20,659 bases of DNA from JAYZQT01 sp964412235 (GCA_964412235.1 CAYPNT010000051.1:1-20659); one strand, 5' to 3'; positions 7,814-16,167 are shown, counted from the first letter of the stretch. Notes: generated by a model from the letters alone, not told the origin. A program made the numbers and translations.

Positions 7814-8051
7814 CCACTTTGTCCTTATCGGAAGTAGTTGACGTTGCGTCACTGGCCTCTGAATTTATGGTTTTGTCCGCCGCACCCGCAGAGCTTTCAC
7901 TTTCTGGTTTGTCTTCCTTCAGGCCCTTCTTAAACGCATTAATTCCGCGCGCCGCGTCACCCATAAGCCTTGAAAGTTTTCCTTTCCCGCCAAACAGTAC
8001 GAGAACTACGACTAGAACAATAATCCAATGCCAAATACTAAAGGCTCCCAT
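7803..8051 (-). CDS. tatA: Twin-arginine translocase pore subunit TatA
   Basis: TatA assembles around TatBC to let folded substrates cross the inner membrane. The 82 residues begin MGAFSIWHWIIVLVVVLVLF, a short membrane helix, followed by the FGGKGKL hinge (20-26). An amphipathic helix (about 27-46) comes next, and then a Ser/Ala/Asp-rich tail. The hinge departs slightly from the common FGxxKLP form, with Ser in place of Pro. An excellent Shine-Dalgarno GGAGG (8063-8059) lies seven bases before the ATG, and the start region can fold into a small hairpin. It is first in a tatA-tatB-tatC set that probably continues into serS. Confidence 0.95.
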   Translation of the reverse strand: MGAFSIWHWIIVLVVVLVLFGGKGKLSRLMGDAARGINAFKKGLKEDKPESESSAGAADKTINSEASDATSTTSDKDKVAKS

Positions 8052-8061
8052 AAATGAGCCT
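8042..8061 (-). promoter_or_regulatory. Possible start-site hairpin of tatA that covers the Shine-Dalgarno
   Basis: On the minus strand AGGCTC (8061-8056) pairs perfectly with GAGCCT (8047-8042) around an 8-base loop ATTTATGG that contains the start codon. Two G-U pairs could extend the stem so that all of the GGAGG at 8063-8059 is paired. This would be expected to dampen translation initiation unless opened. Seen by eye; no homologous leader was compared. Confidence 0.35.
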
Positions 8062-8202
8062 CCTCTTTGATAAAATTTATAGAAGCTGGATAATTACAGA
8101 AAGGACACTTTCCCGCAACGTTAACTATTCGTCTTTAGAAGAGCTCCCAAAAACAGAATCAAACCGCACGTTTTTCGACTACGAGAAGCTCATGTTTCAC
8201 TA
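8052..8202 (-). other. Intergenic region between scpB and tatA
   Basis: This 151-bp gap is the longest in the leftward run. Apart from the strong tatA Shine-Dalgarno and its hairpin I see no clear terminator. There is only weak promoter-like sequence: TATAAA on the minus strand about 25 bases upstream of the tatA ATG, without a good -35 partner. An independent tat promoter here is plausible but not shown. Confidence 0.4.
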
Positions 8203-8907
8203 TTAATCGGTATTAAAATCCGCCCTTTCGTCGCTATCATTTTCACCCGAAACTTCAATGCTCTCTCCGATCACTATACCTGCGGGTCGGGTATCCAATA
8301 GTCCCGAAGCCTTCAGCTCTTCTATTCCTGGTAAATCACCAACCGACTCAAGACCAAATTCTTCCAAAAACTCGGCCGTCGTACCCCAGGTTGCCGGGCG
8401 GCCAGGTGTTCGTCGTCTACCCACGGGTTTGATCCAACCTGCTTCAAGCAGCACGTCAAACGACCCTCTGCTAACAGATACTCCACGAATTTCCTCTACT
8501 TCGCTTCGAGTTACCGGCTGATGATACGCTATTATAGCTAGGCATTCTGTCGCCGCACGGGAGGGCTTCCTTTTAATCTTGCGTTCTATACGGAGGAGCG
8601 AAGATAAATCTTCGGCGGTCCTCAAAGACCATTTCCCCGCTACTCGCATCAAATTTACGCCACGCCCTGCATAGAACTCCCGGATATCCTCCAAGATCGC
8701 GCCAACATCACTACCTTCCGGCAGTCTTTCAATCAGAAACTCTGTACTAACCGGTTCGGTAGCAGCAAAAAGAAGTGCCTCCACAATGCGAATTTCGGTG
8801 CTCAGAACGACTGTTGATTTAGCACCATCCTCAAGAAATCCAGTCACACACCCTTCGATATTTGGCTTTAATGAAGTATTCGTGATTGTTTCCGCCACCT
8901 CATCCAT
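8203..8907 (-). CDS. scpB: Segregation and condensation protein ScpB
   Basis: ScpB dimerises and binds ScpA, and together with SMC they form the complex that compacts and separates newly replicated chromosomes. The 234 residues hold a non-conserved leader (1-36) and a first winged-helix domain beginning near IRIVEALLFA (39-48). The second winged-helix domain contains the signature AIIAYHQPVTRSEVEEIRGV (124-143) and PGRPATWGTT (168-177). The C-terminal tail is acidic. The start overlaps the end of scpA by eight bases and has a near-perfect GGAGG nine bases upstream, inside scpA, which supports this start although it adds a long leader. Confidence 0.94.
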   Translation of the reverse strand: MDEVAETITNTSLKPNIEGCVTGFLEDGAKSTVVLSTEIRIVEALLFAATEPVSTEFLIERLPEGSDVGAILEDIREFYAGRGVNLMRVAGKWSLRTAEDLSSLLRIERKIKRKPSRAATECLAIIAYHQPVTRSEVEEIRGVSVSRGSFDVLLEAGWIKPVGRRRTPGRPATWGTTAEFLEEFGLESVGDLPGIEELKASGLLDTRPAGIVIGESIEVSGENDSDERADFNTD

Positions 8908-9700
8908 TCGCCGTTACCTCCTTCTTCCTAACAAAAATTGGTCCAAAAGAACCTGATTGACGAATTTCAGCTCGTCCCTCTTTTACCATCTCTAAGCTAG
9001 CAGAAAACGTAGAGGCAATCCCCGAACGAAGAACTATGCCGTCCATTAGATGTTTCGGTAAAAATGCTCTTAATGTCGTCCAATTCGGCATATTTCCAAT
9101 TAGCCCTCGCATGCGTTCCAACGCATCAGAAAGCGAGTAAAGACTAGAGGACTCTATTGTAAGTTCTGATGCTTTTGCGCGCCGTCGATTATCCGCATAT
9201 GACTTTAACACTTCATACAGAGAAAGTTCATAAACTGGTCTATTCACAACGTCCATTCCCTCGGGCGCTCCACGGACAAAAACATCCCTTCCAAGACGAG
9301 GTCTTACCATAAGTGCTTCACCTGCATCACGCATCACATCTAATCGTCGCAGTTGGAATGTTAAGGCTTCGGCCATTTCAGGAGCTGTACTATTGTCCTC
9401 ATCCTCCATTCCAGGAATCAGGAGCCTAGATTTTAGGTACGCAAGCCAAGCAGCCATAACGAGATAGTCTGCAGCAATTTCCAACCTAATTTTCTTAGCG
9501 GCAGATATAAAACTGAGATATTGTTCGGCTAGTGTCGAGATAGATATTCGGGTCAGATCAACCTTTTGTTTTCTGGCAAGTGTAAGTAGTAGATCAATCG
9601 GGCCTTCAAACCCAGCTATCTCGACTACAAGATCATCTTGTTCACCCGCAGGATGCCTTGGACTAGTTTTTGCATCATTAGGCATACCTTTAAATCCCAT
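8900..9700 (-). CDS. scpA: Segregation and condensation protein ScpA
   Basis: ScpA is the kleisin that bridges the heads of the SMC dimer and binds ScpB. The 266-residue protein has a 25-residue leader, then the hallmark FEGPIDLLLTLARKQKVDL (31-49) and the helical N-domain through LVMAAWLAYLKSRLLIP (80-96). It ends in a C-terminal winged-helix region that includes TFSASLEMVKEGRAEIRQ (about 231-248). A Shine-Dalgarno-like AAAGGG (9714-9709) lies eight bases before the ATG. It begins a new transcript candidate after an 80-bp gap behind nagZ, with a consensus -10 box, and is followed by overlapping scpB. Confidence 0.95.
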   Translation of the reverse strand: MGFKGMPNDAKTSPRHPAGEQDDLVVEIAGFEGPIDLLLTLARKQKVDLTRISISTLAEQYLSFISAAKKIRLEIAADYLVMAAWLAYLKSRLLIPGMEDEDNSTAPEMAEALTFQLRRLDVMRDAGEALMVRPRLGRDVFVRGAPEGMDVVNRPVYELSLYEVLKSYADNRRRAKASELTIESSSLYSLSDALERMRGLIGNMPNWTTLRAFLPKHLMDGIVLRSGIASTFSASLEMVKEGRAEIRQSGSFGPIFVRKKEVTANG

Positions 9701-9724
9701 ACAAATCGCCCTTTCGATTGAGAG

Positions 9725-9753
9725 ATTATAGAGTTAGCACCGATTCAATCCAA
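9725..9753 (-). promoter_or_regulatory. Putative sigma-70-type promoter for scpAB (and possibly tat genes)
   Basis: Minus strand TTGGAT (9753-9748), a 17-bp spacer, and a perfect TATAAT (9730-9725) lie in the gap between nagZ and scpA. Transcription would begin near 9718 and give a leader of about 18 bases with the ribosome binding site. This is the best promoter match I saw in the window; the -35 is only a half match. Confidence 0.5.
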
Positions 9754-9780
9754 ACAATGTTCCAAGAGATTGAGGCCATC

Positions 9781-10809
9781 CTAGCACGCAAGAAACTCGC
9801 TAATACGTTGCCTTGCAGTGTCTATATCAAAAACCTCAGAATTTTGAACTGCAGCAAACGCAGACTCCATCCGTTCCATAGAATCCACGCGCATAGTCGG
9901 GCAATCTTTTGAGACACTGATCATATCGAAATAATCACCACTACAATGCAACGCAATGTCACAACCAGCGCTCAGAACAGCCTCTATTCGTTCAGTTGAT
10001 GAACCCGATAGTGCACCCATACAAACATCGTCCGAGAATAGAAGGCCTCCAAACCCAATATCCCCTCTTATAGTTTTCAATACTACCTTTTTGGACACAC
10101 TCCCAGGGTTTTCCGGATCAATAGCCGTGTACAAAATATGGGCGGTCATTGCTGCAGGCGAGGACCGTAGCTCTTTAAACGGCACAAAATCTGTATTTCT
10201 CAAGGTATCCAAATCTGCAGTTACCCTTGGCAATTTAACGTGGCTATCAAAATCGGCACGGCCATGCCCGGGTATATGCTTTATTACTGGTATAACTCCA
10301 TTTTCAGCCAATCCCTTACATACCGACTTACCTAATACTGATATTACGTCAGGATTATCCGAAATGGCGCGGGTACCAATAACTCTGTTGGCTCTCTCGA
10401 TAAACATGTCCAATACAGGAGCACAGTTTATATTGATTCCCAGCTCAACTAATTCGTTTGCAATAAGACCATAATTAAGTTCCAGACACGTCGAAGCTTC
10501 ATTAATATCAATTACCGCCCGGTTACCAAATTCTCTTAATGCCGGATATCGATGCCAAATCGGCGGCGTAAGCCGCTGCACCCGACCCCCCTCTTGGTCA
10601 ATCATGATCAAGGCTTCTTCGCCAATAGAGACTGACCGCAATTCTCTTATTAAGGCACGCACTTGATCAGCGCTTTCAATATTCCTTGCAAATAAAATAA
10701 AACCCACTGGGCGAATATGCTTAAATAATTGATACTCATCCGCAGTTAACGCTTTACCAGCACAACCAAAAATTATTGCAGCGGGTGGCTTAAGCTTAGT
10801 GCCTAACAA
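9781..10809 (-). CDS. nagZ: Beta-N-acetylhexosaminidase NagZ (GH3)
   Basis: Cytoplasmic glycosidase that removes N-acetylglucosamine from anhydro-muropeptides during peptidoglycan recycling. In bacteria with AmpR-type control this feeds beta-lactamase induction. The 342 residues show the family 3 TIM-barrel: IDQEGGRVQRL (70-80), the catalytic loop KHIPGHGRADFDSH (177-190) with His182, and the nucleophile region FSDDVCMGAL (258-267). The length is typical. Its start overlaps the SPOR gene by 14 bases, so the two are translationally linked. A promoter for scpA lies just beyond its stop. Confidence 0.95.
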   Translation of the reverse strand: MLGTKLKPPAAIIFGCAGKALTADEYQLFKHIRPVGFILFARNIESADQVRALIRELRSVSIGEEALIMIDQEGGRVQRLTPPIWHRYPALREFGNRAVIDINEASTCLELNYGLIANELVELGININCAPVLDMFIERANRVIGTRAISDNPDVISVLGKSVCKGLAENGVIPVIKHIPGHGRADFDSHVKLPRVTADLDTLRNTDFVPFKELRSSPAAMTAHILYTAIDPENPGSVSKKVVLKTIRGDIGFGGLLFSDDVCMGALSGSSTERIEAVLSAGCDIALHCSGDYFDMISVSKDCPTMRVDSMERMESAFAAVQNSEVFDIDTARQRISEFLAC

Positions 10810-11611
10810 CGATACAACTCACCTTGCGTGCTTTTAGTTTAGCACACAAAGCTTGTGCCTCCATTTGCGTACTAATTGGTCCAGCCTGGAGCCTAAAATA
10901 AACACCACGCGAACCACCTAAATCCTTTCGCTCAATATTTAAAGACAGTTTTTCCATTAGTTTTGAATTTTTCTTTTTAATAAGCCGCCATGCGTCTTGC
11001 GCGGAACTCTTTGAGCGCAGTGATGCCAGCTGAACCTTATAAAACTTCTTTTGTTTGGACGCGCCTTTTTCTGGACGAGCTTTACTTTCATTGTTTGTTG
11101 TAATGGCAGGTGCCTGCGTAGTGGCCTCGTTTTTCCTACTACCTTCAATGCTTGTTTTATTTTTTATTAAGATGTTTTCTGGTTGCTGTATCATTGAACG
11201 TTTGCTTTGTCCCTTTGACCTCTTTTTTTCGGATTTTTGCGCCTTCGAATTCCGCGGTCTCAGCGGTTCCTCAGGGGCACCTAAAATAATTTCTATTTTT
11301 GGTCGGGATGATCTTTTGTTGAACCGGTCGAAAACCTCTTTGTCTCTGTTCGGTACTTTCATTCCACCAGGGTGATCTGGCCGAACTTTTGTTGGCCCTT
11401 CCTTAGGCTTTATTATTGGAGGTATATTCGATCGTCCATCTTCCTTGCCCTTATTATAGGCGTACAGCCCAAATGCCCCAACCCCAAGTAAACCCGCTAT
11501 TACAATAAAACTAGTCAGTACTCGTCTACTATTACCGCCGGAACCCAACAACGGTCTATCCTCACTATCTGGTTGAAGACTATCCTTTTTTAGGTCCAAT
11601 TCGCTAACCAT
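10796..11611 (-). CDS. SPOR-domain membrane protein
   Basis: Predicted single-pass inner-membrane protein of 271 residues, cytoplasmic N-terminus first. A basic-flanked membrane helix lies at about 31-51. A conserved short motif PGGMKVPNRDK (81-91) follows, known to me from alphaproteobacterial proteins at this locus. Next comes a long Lys/Ser-rich periplasmic linker (about 95-187), and a SPOR domain at about 189-270 beginning KFYKVQLASLRSKSSAQDAW. SPOR domains bind denuded glycan strands at the septum, so a role near the division site is likely but the exact protein is not identified. The start shares one base with the argS stop. Confidence 0.85.
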   Translation of the reverse strand: MVSELDLKKDSLQPDSEDRPLLGSGGNSRRVLTSFIVIAGLLGVGAFGLYAYNKGKEDGRSNIPPIIKPKEGPTKVRPDHPGGMKVPNRDKEVFDRFNKRSSRPKIEIILGAPEEPLRPRNSKAQKSEKKRSKGQSKRSMIQQPENILIKNKTSIEGSRKNEATTQAPAITTNNESKARPEKGASKQKKFYKVQLASLRSKSSAQDAWRLIKKKNSKLMEKLSLNIERKDLGGSRGVYFRLQAGPISTQMEAQALCAKLKARKVSCIVVRH

Positions 11612-13365
11612 TAGTGCATTTCCTCAATCGGTTTTACTCCCATAACTTTGAGACCTGACGCAATAACAAGAGAGGTTGCCCTCACTAAAGCAACACGTGC
11701 TCGTGTAGTTTCTTCGGAATCACTAACGATAAAACGCATCCATTGATTCTCATTTCCTTTATTCCAGAGACTATGAAATTCAGATGCCACGTCACCCAAA
11801 AAATGAGCCACGCGATGTGGTTCTCTGGCCAACGCAGCGACCTCAACAAGCCGCGGCCAAGATGCCAAAATTTTTATCAACGTTAACTCCGCCTCATCTT
11901 TTAATAATGACATATCAGCACCAGCAAGGCTTGTGTCGTCCACCAAAAGGTCGGGAAATACAGCTCCTACATTCCTCAAAACAGAACATGCCCGAGCGTG
12001 GGCATATTGAACATAATACACTGGATTATCTCGTGATTGTTCCAGGACCTCTTGTAAATCAAAATCTAGTGGAGCGTCGCTAGTCCGCGTCAGCATAATA
12101 AAACGGACAACGTCCTTACCAACTTTATCGACCACATCCCTAAGCGTCACAAATGATCCTGACCGTTTCGACATTGGTACGGGTTCACCGTTCTCTAACA
12201 AATTAACTAAATTGCAAATCTGTACCTGTAACTTCCCCTCACCATTTGTTACCGCCTTAACCGCAGCTTCCATTCTTTTAATGTAACCTTTGTGGTCCGC
12301 ACCCCAAACATTCAACATATCTTTAAACCCACGCCGAAATTTGTCAGCATGGTAGCCGATATCTGCCGCGAAATAAGTCCAACTCCCATCAGATTTTTTG
12401 AGGGGTCTATCGACGTCATCGCCAAAACTAGTAGACCGAAATAAATACTGCTCCCTTTCCTCCCAATCTTCGTTTTTTTGTCCTTTTGGCGGTTCTAATG
12501 TTCCCCAGTATACTAACCCTTGATTTTCTAACGCTTCGATAGATTCCGTAATACGATCTTCTTTATGAATTTGCCCTTCAGAAACGTATACATTGTGTTC
12601 TATCCCCAAAGCAGCCAAATCATTTCTAATACGCGACATCATTTCCGTAACGGCAAATTCTCGAATTAAATTCAGCCAATTTTCCTCCAGAGCAGATTTT
12701 AATTTATCATCATACTTTGCCGCTAAAGCCTGCCCTAACCCAATTAGATAATCACCTGGATACAAACCTTCTGAAAGTTGCCCAACGTGTTCTCCAAGAG
12801 CTTCCAGGTATCTGTGATGCACTGAACGCGCAAGGATATCAATCTGTCCCCCACAATCGTTGATATAGTATTCGCGCGTTACCTCAAATCCCGCTTTTGA
12901 TAACAGCGAGGCGAGAACATCGCCAATAACCGCCCCTCGAGAGTGCCCAACATGCATTGGACCAGTAGGGTTTGCAGACACAAATTCAACATTTATCGGC
13001 TGAGCGTTGCCTATAGAGGTATCGCCATAGGCCTCTCGCGTATTCAGGATTGTTGTAACTTGGTTTTGCCATACAGAAGAACGAACTTTTAAATTTATAA
13101 ACCCTGGCCCAGCGACCTTAACTGTCTCAACATCTGGGTAACTTTTAAGCTTACCGGAAATCGCTTCTGCAAGCTCAAGGGGCTTGAGTCCAGCTTCTCT
13201 TGAAAGAACCATCGCCGCATTCGTCGAAATATCTCCATGAGACCGCTCACGCGGTGGCTCAACAGAAATATTCTTTGTTTCGAGCGCTCCCGATAAAAAT
13301 CCGGTTTTCTGAAGGTCACACAATATTTCTTCAATATTTTGTCGAAAGTGATTAAAGACGTTCAT
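11611..13365 (-). CDS. argS: Arginyl-tRNA synthetase
   Basis: Class I synthetase that charges tRNA-Arg. The 584 residues include the N-terminal add-on domain (about 1-110) and the HIGH motif as HVGH (138-141) in ANPTGPMHVGHSRG. The KMSKS-like loop reads MSKRSG (398-403), and the helical DALR anticodon-binding domain starts around VYYVQYAHAR (449-458). The length is typical, and the changed KMSKS is common in ArgRS. It overlaps dgt by four bases upstream and shares one base with the SPOR gene downstream. Confidence 0.97.
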   Translation of the reverse strand: MNVFNHFRQNIEEILCDLQKTGFLSGALETKNISVEPPRERSHGDISTNAAMVLSREAGLKPLELAEAISGKLKSYPDVETVKVAGPGFINLKVRSSVWQNQVTTILNTREAYGDTSIGNAQPINVEFVSANPTGPMHVGHSRGAVIGDVLASLLSKAGFEVTREYYINDCGGQIDILARSVHHRYLEALGEHVGQLSEGLYPGDYLIGLGQALAAKYDDKLKSALEENWLNLIREFAVTEMMSRIRNDLAALGIEHNVYVSEGQIHKEDRITESIEALENQGLVYWGTLEPPKGQKNEDWEEREQYLFRSTSFGDDVDRPLKKSDGSWTYFAADIGYHADKFRRGFKDMLNVWGADHKGYIKRMEAAVKAVTNGEGKLQVQICNLVNLLENGEPVPMSKRSGSFVTLRDVVDKVGKDVVRFIMLTRTSDAPLDFDLQEVLEQSRDNPVYYVQYAHARACSVLRNVGAVFPDLLVDDTSLAGADMSLLKDEAELTLIKILASWPRLVEVAALAREPHRVAHFLGDVASEFHSLWNKGNENQWMRFIVSDSEETTRARVALVRATSLVIASGLKVMGVKPIEEMH

Positions 13366-14549
13366 CTATTTTCTTCATACACGTCAAAAAGCCGCCGGTG
13401 TTCATCAAGAGCAAACCGGTCTGTCATCCCAGCAATATAATCCGAAACATGCCGCGCACGCATCGTCAGATCATCACTATTTTCGGTATGCCGCCAATCT
13501 TCGGGAAGGCATTCAGGCTCCGCTAAGTACAGCGAAAACAATTCTCCAACCACGCGACCGGCTTTGCTTGTCATGCGATTTACTCGATAATGTCGATACA
13601 TTCGATTAAACAGGAATTCCTTTAATAATAAGTTTTCTTGCGAAACCACAGTCGAAAATGAAACCAGAGGTTCCCCATTAAGCCGCACCTCCTCTGGGGT
13701 CGTTACTCCAGAATTTTCAAGCCTTCTAATTGTTTCATGCAACAAGTCTTCCACCATCAGATTTATCAGACGTCGACCAATCTCGTGAAAAAGTCGTGGC
13801 CGTGATAAATCAGGATATTGTTTTCTAACATCACTTAAGATGGGACCCAACAGCGGCACATCTATTAGTTCGTCAACATGAAACAACCCTGCACGAAGCC
13901 CGTCATCCACGTCGTGGGAATGATAAGCAATATCATCTGACATCGCCGCCAATTGTGCCTCCAGGGAAGGCCAAGTGTTCAAGGCAAGGTCATATTTATC
14001 CGTATACTCTTTTAACGCCCACGGAAGATCGGTTTCGTCGAGCGGACCGTTATGTTTAGCAATCCCCTCAAGGGTCTCCCATGTTAGATTTAATCCATCA
14101 AACTCTGCGTATCGCGCCTCGAGGCTCGTGATAATTCGGATTGTTTGCCCGTTATGATCAAATCCCCCAAAGCAACCCATAGAGTTGTTTAGCGCCTCCT
14201 CACCTGCATGACCAAAAGGTGTGTGACCCAAGTCATGCGCTAGTGCTAATGCTTCAGACAGATCCTCATCAACCCTTAGTGCGCGGGCCAGGGAACGGGC
14301 TATTTGGGCTACTTCGAGGCTGTGGGTTAAGCGCGTCCTATAATAGTCACCCTCATGATACACAAACACCTGGGTTTTGTGTTTGAGCCGACGAAATGCC
14401 CCAGAATGAATGATCCTATCACGATCTCGTTGATAAATCGTACGTGTGGGACTCTCAATTTCCGGATGTATCCGACCCCGTGAAGACGCCGGGTCACAAG
14501 CAAAACTCGCTCTTTCACCAAAAGCACCGGCAAAAACTGACGTAGACAT
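13362..14549 (-). CDS. dgt: Deoxyguanosinetriphosphate triphosphohydrolase-like protein
   Basis: HD-superfamily enzyme that hydrolyses dNTPs, classically dGTP, to nucleoside and triphosphate. The 395 residues carry the metal site: RLTHSLEV (74-81) with His76, HDLGHTPFGH (105-114) with His105/Asp106, and SDDIAYHSHDVDDGL (204-218). The N-terminal RDRDRIIHSGAFRRLKHKTQ (41-60) is typical of this subfamily. Substrate choice cannot be read from the sequence. It is the first gene of the leftward run and is divergent from erpA across a 140-bp gap. No convincing Shine-Dalgarno precedes the ATG at 14549. Confidence 0.93.
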   Translation of the reverse strand: MSTSVFAGAFGERASFACDPASSRGRIHPEIESPTRTIYQRDRDRIIHSGAFRRLKHKTQVFVYHEGDYYRTRLTHSLEVAQIARSLARALRVDEDLSEALALAHDLGHTPFGHAGEEALNNSMGCFGGFDHNGQTIRIITSLEARYAEFDGLNLTWETLEGIAKHNGPLDETDLPWALKEYTDKYDLALNTWPSLEAQLAAMSDDIAYHSHDVDDGLRAGLFHVDELIDVPLLGPILSDVRKQYPDLSRPRLFHEIGRRLINLMVEDLLHETIRRLENSGVTTPEEVRLNGEPLVSFSTVVSQENLLLKEFLFNRMYRHYRVNRMTSKAGRVVGELFSLYLAEPECLPEDWRHTENSDDLTMRARHVSDYIAGMTDRFALDEHRRLFDVYEENR

Positions 14550-14637
14550 GATGAGAAAGTAAACCTGGATAACGCCCGCCGCAATCGAATCACTTTAAAC
14601 AAACGAAGAAAATGAAATTGGTTTTCCGAAAGTTATG

Positions 14638-14664
14638 TTGACGGATTCAATTACTACTTATAAA
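14638..14664 (+). promoter_or_regulatory. Putative promoter for erpA
   Basis: TTGACG (14638-14643) matches five of six -35 bases and TATAAA (14659-14664) five of six -10 bases, with a rather short 15-bp spacer. It would give a leader of about 18 bases with the Shine-Dalgarno-like GAAAGG at 14678-14683, six bases before the ATG. Placed by eye. Confidence 0.45.
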
Positions 14665-14689
14665 TAAGAACCAGAATGAAAGGCTACTG

Positions 14690-15049
14690 ATGAACGACGC
14701 TAATAGGGATATAGCCACAAAAGAAGTTACTTTGAGTGACGCGGCTGTAAAACGACTAAAAGAATTGAACGCTGACGAGGTGCATGCGGGGCTCTTTTTA
14801 AGGGTGGCCGTTGATGGTGGCGGGTGTTCCGGTTTTCAATATAGTTTCAAGTTCGAGTCAGACATTAATGATGATGACCAAGTTATTGAAAAGGATGGGA
14901 TAAGTGTAGTTATTGATAATGTGTCCTGGGATTATCTGGCTGGTTCTGAAATTGGATATAAACAAGAATTAATCGGCGCGTACTTTTCGATCGAGAACCC
15001 TAATGCCGCCTCAACCTGTGGTTGCGGTACTTCATTTGCACTAATGTGA
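14690..15049 (+). CDS. erpA: A-type iron-sulfur cluster carrier/insertion protein (ErpA-like)
   Basis: Small scaffold or carrier that hands Fe-S clusters to target enzymes. The 119 residues have the three conserved cysteines: Cys46 in GGGCSGFQY, and Cys110 and Cys112 in the C-terminal STCGCGTSF. Length and the Asp/Glu-rich middle fit ErpA better than IscA, but within this family the distinction is uncertain. It is divergent from dgt and 147 bp upstream of xthA. The window also encodes an Fe-S enzyme, ilvD, which could be a client; that link is speculation. Confidence 0.9.
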   Translation: MNDANRDIATKEVTLSDAAVKRLKELNADEVHAGLFLRVAVDGGGCSGFQYSFKFESDINDDDQVIEKDGISVVIDNVSWDYLAGSEIGYKQELIGAYFSIENPNAASTCGCGTSFALM

Positions 15050-15114
15050 AATAAAAGATTAAAAATTGGAAAAAATTAAAACCCTTCAATCTGGCCCATA
15101 AAACGAGTTAAACA

Positions 15115-15140
15115 GCACCAAACCTCAGGTGCAGTCTTTT
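15115..15140 (+). terminator. Weak candidate intrinsic terminator after erpA
   Basis: GCACC (15115-15119) pairs with GGTGC (15128-15132) around an 8-base loop, followed by AGTCTTTT. The 5-bp stem is short for an intrinsic terminator, so erpA and xthA may still be partly cotranscribed. Confidence 0.25.
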
Positions 15141-15196
15141 AAAGCGAAGCCGTTTTGATTAAGAAGAACAATAGAAATCACTAAGTAGCTTCGAGA

Positions 15197-15967
15197 ATGA
15201 CCGTCATTGCCACTTGGAACGTGAATTCCGTGCGAGCGCGTCTCCCGCGTGTATTAGAATGGCTAGACGACTTTGGTCCTGATATCGCTTTACTCCAGGA
15301 ACTGAAGGCGACCGAAGAGACATTCCCAAAATCTGAAATTGAAGATCGTGGCTATTTCATCGAATTACATGGTCAAAAGAGTTTTAATGGGGTTGGGATT
15401 CTTTCAAAGAAACCAATTGAAAACATCATCAAAGGAATTCCAAATAATGAGGCTGATGAACAAGCGCGATATATTGAGGGAACGGTCGATGGTATACGGG
15501 TTGCCTCTATTTATCTACCAAATGGAAACCCTGCCCCGGGTGATAAATTTGATTATAAACTTCGATGGATGGAACTTTTACACGACCACATGAAACAGGT
15601 TTTAAAAGAACCAAAAGCCGTTGTATTCGGAGGTGATTACAATATCGTGCCCACGGACGAGGATGTACATGATCCCGTTGCCTGGGCCAATGATGCTCTG
15701 TGTTTACCGGAAAGTAGAAATCGTTTTCGAAGATTACTATACCTTGGATTAACCGACGCATATCGGCTCTTCCACCAAGAGCCCCATAAATATAGTTTTT
15801 GGGATTACCAACGAGGAGCATGGCAAAAGAATTTTGGTGTTAGAATTGATCACCTACTTCTTTCACCGCTCGCGACCGATCGTTTGTTAAATGCCGATAT
15901 TGATCAAGGCCCTAGGGGTAAAGAAAAACCGTCTGACCACACTCCCGTGTGGTGCAAATTAGAATGA
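15197..15967 (+). CDS. xthA: Exodeoxyribonuclease III / AP endonuclease
   Basis: Base-excision repair enzyme that cuts DNA at abasic sites and trims 3' ends. The 256 residues show the full exonuclease-endonuclease-phosphatase active site: Asn8 in ATWNVNS, Glu35 in LLQELKA, Tyr106 in SIYLPNG, Asp147/Asn149 in GGDYNIVP, Asp218 in RIDHLLLSP and Asp247/His248 in KPSDHTPVW. Length is typical. It overlaps the next small gene by four bases (ATGA). The proximity of dgt, erpA and xthA recurs in alphaproteobacteria as I recall it. Confidence 0.96.
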   Translation: MTVIATWNVNSVRARLPRVLEWLDDFGPDIALLQELKATEETFPKSEIEDRGYFIELHGQKSFNGVGILSKKPIENIIKGIPNNEADEQARYIEGTVDGIRVASIYLPNGNPAPGDKFDYKLRWMELLHDHMKQVLKEPKAVVFGGDYNIVPTDEDVHDPVAWANDALCLPESRNRFRRLLYLGLTDAYRLFHQEPHKYSFWDYQRGAWQKNFGVRIDHLLLSPLATDRLLNADIDQGPRGKEKPSDHTPVWCKLE

Positions 15968-16167
15968 AGCAAAACATAACACAACTATCACGATACGTGC
16001 TTATCGGAATAGGTTTCGGTGTAATTTGGGCAACAATCCAATATATAAACGGACAGATTCAAGAACTACAAACGTTAGTAAGTCCTGTTGTCGTATTTGG
16101 TGTTGTCGGCGGTATCATGTGGTGTATTCGTCAACTATTCGTAAAAATTCGAAACCACCTTTCCTAA
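15964..16167 (+). CDS. Small two-helix membrane protein of unknown function
   Basis: A 67-residue protein I do not recognise by family. The ATG at 15964 overlaps the xthA stop (ATGA), a typical coupled start, and is preferred over an in-frame ATG 15 bases upstream inside xthA. It contains two hydrophobic segments: about residues 11-26 (VLIGIGFGVIWATIQY) and about 39-55 (LVSPVVVFGVVGGIMWC). These are joined by a polar NGQIQELQ loop and followed by a basic tail FVKIRNHLS. Both ends probably face the cytoplasm. It ends tail to tail with ilvD, stop codons overlapping. Coupling to xthA suggests co-expression, not a DNA repair function. Confidence 0.7.
   Translation: MKQNITQLSRYVLIGIGFGVIWATIQYINGQIQELQTLVSPVVVFGVVGGIMWCIRQLFVKIRNHLS

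Noticed and set aside
9956..10474. 172-residue plus-strand open frame opposite nagZ
   Set aside because: It is antisense to a well-conserved gene, has low-complexity composition and no recognisable motif.
14550..14689. tRNA, small RNA or riboswitch in the dgt-erpA gap
   Set aside because: No cloverleaf or strong paired structure seen; the gap is explained by divergent promoters and leaders.
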